Below, in pieces: positions 58,824 through 64,000 of a stretch of DNA of 64,000 nucleotides. The notes beneath the pieces are model-generated. The model made no database searches. It was not told the origin of the DNA and worked only from the letters and a program-made list of their open reading frames with translations. The translations under genes and the position numbers were made by a program. Where the stretch lies: NCBI GenBank assembly GCA_002364325.1, contig DEXV01000006.1, forward strand, positions 103,496 through 167,495, read 5' to 3'. The stretch comes from Gillisia sp. UBA3175. GTDB taxonomy: Bacteria > Bacteroidota > Bacteroidia > Flavobacteriales > Flavobacteriaceae. The number at the start of each line of letters is the position of its first letter. Position 1 is the stretch's first letter.

Positions 58824-59517
58824 AACTTTTTGCGCTTACTTGCTCTACTTTAGAATCGTCTATGATAACCCCATCCTTAAGATTCACAATTCTTTTGGTC
58901 ATTAAAGAAATATCATGCTCATGAGTTACAACCAAAATGGTTCTTCCCTCATCATTAATCCCTTGGATTAGTTCCATAACTTCATAAGAAGTTTTGGTGT
59001 CTAAGGCTCCAGTAGGCTCATCTGCTAATAACACTTTTGGATTAGAAGCTAAGGCTCTAGCAATTGCAACACGTTGTTTCTGCCCCCCGGAAAGTTCGTT
59101 TGGTAAGTGCGTAGCCCAATTTGCCAGACCTACTTTTTCCAAATAGCTCATGGCGATGTCTACACGTTCTTTATGCTTTATTCCCTGATAATATAATGGC
59201 AGAGCCACATTATCTAAGGCGTTTTTATAATTGATAAGATTGAAGGATTGAAAAATGAACCCAAGAAATTTATTACGGTATTGGGCCGCTATCTTTTCAT
59301 TTAAGTTTTTAATTGGAAGACCATCCAACGTATAGGTGCCAGAATCTGCTTCATCTAACATCCCTAATATATTCAGAAGTGTAGATTTCCCAGAACCGGA
59401 AGAACCCATGATCGAAACCAACTCGCCTTCAGCAACACTAAAATTGATGCCTTTTAGCACATGAAGAGAATTACTCCCCATCTTATACGATTTGTGTAAA
59501 TCCTTGATTTCAATCAT
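58816..59517 (-). CDS. ABC transporter ATP-binding protein (LolD/MacB type)
   Basis: 233 residues. Walker A GSSGSGKST (about 38-46), Q-loop FQSFNL, signature LSGGQKQRVAIARAL, Walker B VLLADEPTGALD, switch His VVTHEHD. Energises the two MacB-like permeases encoded downstream. First gene of the six-gene cluster ATPase-permease-permease-adaptor-TolC-adaptor. No consensus promoter is evident in the 125-base gap upstream. Confidence 0.95.
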   Translation of the reverse strand: MIEIKDLHKSYKMGSNSLHVLKGINFSVAEGELVSIMGSSGSGKSTLLNILGMLDEADSGTYTLDGLPIKNLNEKIAAQYRNKFLGFIFQSFNLINYKNALDNVALPLYYQGIKHKERVDIAMSYLEKVGLANWATHLPNELSGGQKQRVAIARALASNPKVLLADEPTGALDTKTSYEVMELIQGINDEGRTILVVTHEHDISLMTKRIVNLKDGVIIDDSKVEQVSAKSYV

Positions 59518-59642
59518 ATCTGTATCATTAGAAGCACATCATCAATATTCATTCAGAATACGACATGCATATTGATAAGACTAAAATAACTCCTGATTGT
59601 TACAGTCTATCTGGAATAGATCTGTTAATTTATAACTGAAAA

Positions 59643-59876
59643 CTAAGATTTTTCAGCTGTATCCTTATTTTTAAAGGATCTATAAATGAAGAATGCAATT
59701 CCGCCGATAAGCACATAAGGGAAGATCATTAAATAAACAATACCATCATTTATTCCTTGAGCAGTAGCCTCAGACCCTTCACTTTCTAATACTGCTCTAC
59801 ACATAGCACATTGTGCATCCGCCAAACTTGGTACAAGCATTAAAAAAAATACCGCTAAGATCAGTTTTAATTTCAT
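59643..59876 (-). CDS. small membrane protein with CxxC after signal peptide
   Basis: 77 residues. Signal peptide MKLKLILAVFFLMLVPSLADAQ, immediately followed by CAMC (CAMCRAVLES), then one membrane helix (GIVYLMIFPYVLIGGIAFFIYRSF) and a short basic tail. The CxxC placed at the outer face beside a Sco gene suggests copper or disulfide chemistry in oxidase assembly (inference). Such proteins are common downstream of DUF420 in Bacteroidota oxidase clusters. Last gene of the cluster. Confidence 0.8.
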   Translation of the reverse strand: MKLKLILAVFFLMLVPSLADAQCAMCRAVLESEGSEATAQGINDGIVYLMIFPYVLIGGIAFFIYRSFKNKDTAEKS

Positions 59877-59924
59877 CTCTATTTAATTATTCAATTTTGT
59901 CAACCCGTATAAAATTACTTAATT

Positions 59925-60458
59925 TTAATAATAAGGCCACATAAAAACATACACTAAAACACCTGTAATTGAAATATAAAGCCAAATCGGGAAGGTCCAA
60001 CGAGCAATTTTTGCATGCTTTTTATATTGCCCGCTCAACCCACGATACATAGTGAAAAGCACTAATGGGATTATAATTGCAGATAACACGATATGTGTAA
60101 TAAGGATGAAAAAGTAAATATATCTTAATACCCCCTCCCCGCCGTAAGCCACTGGAGCATTGCTTATTTTGGAAATAACATAACTTACTAAAAATACACA
60201 TGAAAGTAAGAAGGCCAAGATCATTGTGTTTCTATGCCATTTATAGGCTTTAACCGACATGAAAAAATAGCCAATAGTAAGGAGAATAGCAGTGCTTCCA
60301 TTAAGAAGCGCATGAAAAAATGGTAATGTCCCAGAGTCTGTATTAAATAGATTAAATCTTACAGGCATGTACATTAATATTACAACTACAATTGGAACAA
60401 TAATAGAAAGAGCAATAATTACAGGAATTGCGATCTTATCTGCATATACTTTCTCCAT
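59925..60458 (-). CDS. DUF420 membrane protein (CtaM/YozB-like)
   Basis: 177 residues, five membrane helices with conserved His residues (FFHALLNGSTAILLTIGYFFM, FFILITHIVLSAIIIPLVLFTM). DUF420 proteins such as CtaM are needed for aa3/caa3-type cytochrome oxidase maturation in Firmicutes (family knowledge). 2 bases after the Sco gene, so co-translated with it. Confidence 0.9.
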   Translation of the reverse strand: MEKVYADKIAIPVIIALSIIVPIVVVILMYMPVRFNLFNTDSGTLPFFHALLNGSTAILLTIGYFFMSVKAYKWHRNTMILAFLLSCVFLVSYVISKISNAPVAYGGEGVLRYIYFFILITHIVLSAIIIPLVLFTMYRGLSGQYKKHAKIARWTFPIWLYISITGVLVYVFMWPYY

Positions 60459-60460
60459 AT

Positions 60461-61186
60461 TTATAATAATTTTTTAATGTCTTCTATCAAATTATCGATC
60501 TGTGGCTCTTCTTCTCCATTTACAACAGAACTTCCTCTTTCTATAGAACCCTTATAATAGATTATGGGATTTCCAAAGTTATCTGCTCTGGAACGAATAT
60601 AACCTTCTTTATCTACCAATGCGAACATTCCTGAATGCGCGAAACCTCCAGGAACACTTTCATCTGTATTTGCAAAAATCCCAAAACCCTGATTTGCTAA
60701 GGCATAAATCTTCTGTTTATCGCCAGTTAGAAAATTCCAGTTTGGATTATCTATTTCATAATTACTAGCATATTCTTTTAAAACTTCCGAAGTATCATGG
60801 GTTGGATCTATGGAAATAGAAACAATCCCAAAATCTGAATTACTTCCAAGTTCCTTTTCTACCTCCATTAAATTCTTATTCATAATAGGGCAAATAGATG
60901 GACAGGTTGTAAAGAAGAACTCTACTATATATACTTTACCTAAATAATCTTTGTTTGATATAGAATCACCATTCTGATTCACAAAGTTAAAATCGGGAAC
61001 TTTTTTATTTTTACCGTATAATTCTATATACATTAGATCATCGGTTCGTTTAAAATTGTTCACAACATTCAATCTGTCATTCTTTACAACTTCCCCTTTA
61101 GAAATTCTATCTACTATCTTTGGTATAAATATGATCCCAAAAACAAGAATGATCAAGGAGATCCCAATATAAGATTTGTTTTTCAT
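60461..61186 (-). CDS. SCO1/SenC-family copper chaperone
   Basis: 241 residues. N-terminal anchor helix (YIGISLIILVFGIIFIP) and a periplasmic thioredoxin fold. The copper site is complete: CPSIC (Cys95, Cys99) in FFFTTCPSICPIMNKN and a distal His in GGFAHSGMFALVDKEG. Loads copper into the CuA centre of cytochrome oxidase subunit II. 4 bases after a Cys-less relative. Confidence 0.95.
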   Translation of the reverse strand: MKNKSYIGISLIILVFGIIFIPKIVDRISKGEVVKNDRLNVVNNFKRTDDLMYIELYGKNKKVPDFNFVNQNGDSISNKDYLGKVYIVEFFFTTCPSICPIMNKNLMEVEKELGSNSDFGIVSISIDPTHDTSEVLKEYASNYEIDNPNWNFLTGDKQKIYALANQGFGIFANTDESVPGGFAHSGMFALVDKEGYIRSRADNFGNPIIYYKGSIERGSSVVNGEEEPQIDNLIEDIKKLL

Positions 61187-61190
61187 GATC

Positions 61191-61829
61191 TTAATCTATT
61201 GTTGCTTTGTACTTTTTTAATGCTAATCTATATTCTGCCAAGATCACTTTAATATCGTCATTCATTTTGTTCCCTAACTCCGATACCGATCTTGAATCGT
61301 ACCCATATAATTCACCTTCATCGGAATCATCTCTCCCTCTTAAATTAGAATCTTTATCTATGATAAATACATAAGGTGTTTGAAGATTTTCATCTAGCTC
61401 TAAGTTAGTATCGAAACTTTTAAAAACATCTCTAATCTCTGAAGGTTCACCGTATACAAAACTCCAATAATTAGAGTTTGTTATGTTATTGAATTCTTCT
61501 ACAAACAGATCTGCTTGTTTTTTCGCGCTTTTTGGTAGGATAATGATAAATTGAAAATCTTTGAACCCATAGAACTTCTCCAAAATCTTTTTATCTAGAT
61601 TAAAGGTGTTTCCTTTTAAAGCATCAAGATCATTACCAAAGAAAGCAACAATACTTATTTTATTATGGAAACTAACAATGCTATCTCTATTGTTATCCAG
61701 GTTATTTATATCTTTTACCTGCTCGGTTAGCACCGGAAGCTTAGCAAAATGATTAACTCCGGAAGAAAAGAATAAATATGCTACAATGGGCAAAATAAAA
61801 AGAACGCCTAATACTAAAAATTTTTTCAT
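61191..61829 (-). CDS. Cys-less Sco-like thioredoxin-fold protein
   Basis: 212 residues with an N-terminal membrane anchor (MKKFLVLGVLFILPIVAYLFF). The segment KISIVAFFGNDLDALKGNTF (58-76) aligns in position and pattern with KVYIVEFFFTTCPSICPIMN of the Sco protein next door, but both Cys are gone, and TPYVFIIDKDSNLRGRDD corresponds to the Sco end strand FALVDKEGYIRSRAD. It is therefore probably a Sco-derived protein that cannot bind copper by the usual site. It has no Cys at all. It is the first gene after the oxidase terminator, 4 bases from Sco. Confidence 0.7.
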   Translation of the reverse strand: MKKFLVLGVLFILPIVAYLFFSSGVNHFAKLPVLTEQVKDINNLDNNRDSIVSFHNKISIVAFFGNDLDALKGNTFNLDKKILEKFYGFKDFQFIIILPKSAKKQADLFVEEFNNITNSNYWSFVYGEPSEIRDVFKSFDTNLELDENLQTPYVFIIDKDSNLRGRDDSDEGELYGYDSRSVSELGNKMNDDIKVILAEYRLALKKYKATID

Positions 61830-61851
61830 AATGCCGTGTTGTTACGGGTTA

Positions 61852-61859
61852 CAAAAATA
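61852..61859 (-). promoter_or_regulatory. -7-like element abutting the oxidase terminator
   Basis: TATTTTTG on the - strand begins exactly where the stem of the terminator at 61860-61887 ends, 22 bases before the Cys-less Sco-like gene. No TTG is found at the right distance, so it may be T-tract only. Confidence 0.35.
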
Positions 61860-61887
61860 AAAAGACGGTTTTAAATAACCGTCTTTT
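61860..61887 (-). terminator. terminator after cytochrome oxidase subunit IV
   Basis: AAAAGACGGTT-TTAAAT-AACCGTCTTTT is a perfect 11-bp stem, 28 bases after the subunit IV stop. It separates the subunit genes from the assembly-factor genes. Confidence 0.9.
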
Positions 61888-61915
61888 CCTATGCTTTTAA
61901 TTTTATATAATGGAA

Positions 61916-62278
61916 TTAAAAATCCCAAGCCACATGATTAGCCTTGTAAACATCGAAGATGTAATCTCCTTCTGTTAAAAGAATAAACATAAGGTAACTA
62001 ATAAGGAAGATCGCTGTCCAAACCACTGCTCTACGTAGGCCTTTACTTTCCCCTTCAAGGTGCATGAACGCCCAAGCAATGTAATAGGCTTTATATAAAG
62101 TTAGAATAATGAAGATCCAGTTAAGCAACTTCATTGCTAAAAAGTTGGTATCTACAAGGAAATCTGGTCTAATAATTCCTAATATTACCTCTACTATTGT
62201 TACTACAGAAAGTAGGGCAAAAACAAACCAAATTCTTTTATTGTTAGACTCGTGTGTATGTGTAGTACTATGTGCCAT
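61916..62278 (-). CDS. cytochrome c oxidase subunit IV family protein
   Basis: 120 residues with three membrane helices and a His-rich N-terminus (MAHSTTHTHE). FVFALLSVVTIVEVILGI, LLNWIFIILTLYKAYYIAWAFMHLEGESKGLRRAV and VWTAIFLISYLMFILL match the prokaryotic COX4 family. Accessory subunit of the caa3-type terminal oxidase. Follows the long subunit III gene by 17 bases. Confidence 0.9.
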   Translation of the reverse strand: MAHSTTHTHESNNKRIWFVFALLSVVTIVEVILGIIRPDFLVDTNFLAMKLLNWIFIILTLYKAYYIAWAFMHLEGESKGLRRAVVWTAIFLISYLMFILLTEGDYIFDVYKANHVAWDF

Positions 62279-62295
62279 TTTTATTTATTTCAGAA

Positions 62296-63276
62296 TTAAA
62301 CCAGGTAAAAGAATGTGAATACAAATACCCAAACTAAATCTACAAAGTGCCAGTATAAACCAACCTTTTCCACCATTTCATAACTTCCTCTACGCTCGTA
62401 GGTACCTAAGATAACATTAAAGAAGATAATAATGTTGATAATTACTCCAGATAATACGTGGAAACCGTGGAAACCTGTAATAAAGAAGAAAAAATCTGCG
62501 AATAACGGCGGGCCGTATTCATTCTCCACTAGATTGGCTCCTTGAACTACTCCAACTGCTTCTGCATTCAATTTCTTAAGAGATTCTTCTCTGGAAAGAA
62601 TTGTTTTATCACCCTCTTCATTAAACATTTTTGTACGAACAAATACATCTTTATTTGCTTCAAAACCAGCTTTTACCTCCTCAATAGAATATTCTGGAAG
62701 GCTTTCGTTTTCAGCAAACCATAGTGCACCGTTACGCTTATTTGAAAGTCTGGTTTCAGGTAAGTCTATTATAAAATCTTCTAATGCTACACGCTCACCT
62801 TCGGCATTAACAAATTGAAGAATATTACCTCCATTGGTAGTAACTGCACCATATTCACCTTGAATAAAATTCTTCCATTCCCAAGCTTGAGAACCAACGA
62901 AGATTGCCCCACCAATAATGGTAAGAAACATATACAAAGTAACTTTCCCTTTCTTCATGTGGTGACCAGCATCTACTGCTAATACCATAGTTACAGAAGA
63001 GAAAATAAGGATAAAGGTCATCAATGCCACATAGTACATTGGAGCATCTACTCCATGTAAAAACGGGAAGTGATTAAAAACCTCATCTGCGATAGGCCAA
63101 GAATCGATAAATTTAAACCTTGAAAAACCGTAAGCCGCCAAGAATCCTGAAAATGTAAGTGCATCGGATACGATGAAGAACCACATCATCATTTTACCGT
63201 AACTAGCCTTTAATGGCTCATTTCCACCGCCCCAGGTTTTACCTTCGGTGCCTGTTCTAATAACAGTAGCTTCCAT
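62296..63276 (-). CDS. cytochrome c oxidase subunit III, long form with insert
   Basis: 326 residues from the ATG at 63276; the longer frame starts only at TTG. Subunit III helices include KMMMWFFIVSDALTFSGFLAAYGF, YYVALMTFILIFSSVTMVLAVDAG, and at the end ADFFFFITGFHGFHVLSGVIINIIIFF and GLYWHFVDLVWVFVFTFFYLV. An unusual hydrophilic insert (about 150-245), rich in Glu/Lys, interrupts helices. Part of the proton-pumping terminal oxidase. Same operon as a second, short subunit III. Confidence 0.93.
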   Translation of the reverse strand: MEATVIRTGTEGKTWGGGNEPLKASYGKMMMWFFIVSDALTFSGFLAAYGFSRFKFIDSWPIADEVFNHFPFLHGVDAPMYYVALMTFILIFSSVTMVLAVDAGHHMKKGKVTLYMFLTIIGGAIFVGSQAWEWKNFIQGEYGAVTTNGGNILQFVNAEGERVALEDFIIDLPETRLSNKRNGALWFAENESLPEYSIEEVKAGFEANKDVFVRTKMFNEEGDKTILSREESLKKLNAEAVGVVQGANLVENEYGPPLFADFFFFITGFHGFHVLSGVIINIIIFFNVILGTYERRGSYEMVEKVGLYWHFVDLVWVFVFTFFYLV

Positions 63277-63321
63277 ATGAAGAATTTGATTTTGTATGAT
63301 GGGCAAAAATACGCAAATTTA

Positions 63322-63903
63322 TTATCTAAAGAAATATAAAAACACAAACAGGTAAACCCAAAGAATATCCAGGAAATGCCAGAACGTGGCACCTAGCTCA
63401 ATTCCAAGCATTTGCCCCTTTTGGTAACGTTGTTTAAAATGGTTATAAATTACCACTAAAAGCACTATTAAGCCTGCCGTTAGGTGGGCAAGATGCAATA
63501 AAACCACTACGTATATAAAAGATGTAGTAATTGTACTTTCACTTCCTGTAAAATAATATCCAGCATTTATAATAGCCGAAAAACTTTCGAACTGCAAAGC
63601 CACAAAAGTAATTCCTAATCCTAAGGTTGCTAATAATAATAAGGTTCCAGCAGATCTATTACCATTATAAATACTCCTTTTTGCAAGAATAAAAGTAATA
63701 CTGCTTACTACTATTACTAAGGTACTCCAATATAAGGTTGGAGGTAATTGAAAATCTGAAATCCAATCTGGCCTATTCTTACTAACCACATAAGCGCTGG
63801 TGATTCCCGCAAACATCATTACCATACTTGCAATACCAAACCATAACATCATTTTTTTTGCACGGCCAATTTTATGATCCATGCTTCTTTCTGTTATATC
63901 CAT
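63322..63903 (-). CDS. cytochrome c oxidase subunit III family, short form
   Basis: 193 residues, five membrane helices, no insert. KKMMLWFGIASMVMMFAGITSAYVVSK, TLYWSTLVIVVSSITFILA, and GATFWHFLDILWVYLFVFLYF fit subunit III. Its start overlaps the end of the heme-farnesyltransferase gene by 10 bases. Two subunit III genes in a row are usual in Bacteroidota caa3 clusters. Confidence 0.93.
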   Translation of the reverse strand: MDITERSMDHKIGRAKKMMLWFGIASMVMMFAGITSAYVVSKNRPDWISDFQLPPTLYWSTLVIVVSSITFILAKRSIYNGNRSAGTLLLLATLGLGITFVALQFESFSAIINAGYYFTGSESTITTSFIYVVVLLHLAHLTAGLIVLLVVIYNHFKQRYQKGQMLGIELGATFWHFLDILWVYLFVFLYFFR

Positions 63904-64000
63904 TGTCTTAAAAATTTATCCAATACATACACTATTTGTAAAAGTGTTATATAAGAAACACTCGCAAACATTAATTTCTTGGCGGAAATAGCATCCCGAT
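63894..64000 (-). CDS. protoheme IX farnesyltransferase C-terminus (cut by window edge)
   Basis: Only the last 35 codons are inside: RDAISAKKLMFASVSYITLL, then QIVYVLDKFLRQWI and TAA at 63896-63894. The DAISAKKLMxASVxYxxLLQ segment is the typical end of CyoE/CtaB, the enzyme that farnesylates heme b to heme o for the oxidase. The stop lies inside the start of the subunit III gene (10-base overlap), supporting co-transcription with the oxidase genes. Confidence 0.75.
   Translation of the reverse strand, partial: RDAISAKKLMFASVSYITLLQIVYVLDKFLRQWI

Overview
The window is from a marine- or soil-type member of the Bacteroidota, class Flavobacteriia, probably a Gramella/Zunongwangia-like genus; the genus is an inference from gene content and protein flavour only. 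Evidence: a complete gliding-motility/type IX secretion core (gldK-gldL-gldM-gldN), a PorP/SprF-family protein and a PorG-like protein, AT-rich DNA, almost no Shine-Dalgarno motifs, and promoters of the Bacteroidota type (TTG, 18-22 bases, TAnnTTTG). Almost everything is chromosomal core. I see no insertion sequence, prophage, CRISPR array or rRNA, and one tRNA (initiator Met).

Layout. 1-10.7 kb: metal/solute efflux. A CzcA-type RND pump runs off the left edge, with a small His-rich exported protein in front of it, then tRNA-fMet, a SpoIIAA-like protein, a CPXCG protein, and a tripartite RND operon (adaptor, pump, TolC). Two long perfect inverted repeats precede this operon. 10.9-22.7 kb: ABC-F ATPase, DUF983 protein, a DAO-type flavoprotein, the gldKLMN operon with its own promoter and terminator, an arginase-fold protein lacking several metal ligands, and topA. 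22.9-29.7 kb (mostly + strand): miaB, a sigma-54 activator without a receiver domain, lptE, a TPR-like protein and secG in a tight run, then groES-groEL. 29.7-38.3 kb (- strand): an unlisted 45-residue membrane peptide, clpX, clpP, tig, a holin-like membrane protein, an SGNH lipoprotein with a FadL-type porin, and a hydrolase with pdxJ. 38.4-46.4 kb (+ strand): a CBS protein and nadK, then the envelope cluster porG-like, uppS, bamA, two OmpH/Skp chaperones, and murI. 46.4-52.5 kb: PorP/SprF, a Nfu protein with a duplicated N-domain, dodecin, an SSP411-type protein, MscS and tsaB. 52.5-59.5 kb: a six-gene MacAB-TolC-like exporter with two adaptors and two permeases. 59.6-64 kb: the cytochrome c oxidase assembly/subunit cluster (end of cyoE, two subunit III genes, subunit IV, a Cys-less Sco-like protein, Sco, DUF420, a small CxxC membrane protein).

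How it fits together: several neighbourhoods serve the envelope. SecG, LptE, BamA, OmpH/Skp and UppS build the membrane and wall; GldKLMN, PorP/SprF and PorG-like proteins form the type IX secretion/gliding apparatus; three separate TolC- or RND-based exporters sit in 64 kb. GroESL, ClpXP and trigger factor form a protein-quality block. No clearly new system is present. The best leads are the ligand-poor arginase-fold protein beside gldK, the Cys-less Sco relative, the paired inverted repeats before the RND operon, the 45-residue membrane peptide, and terminator U-tracts that abut -7 promoter elements.
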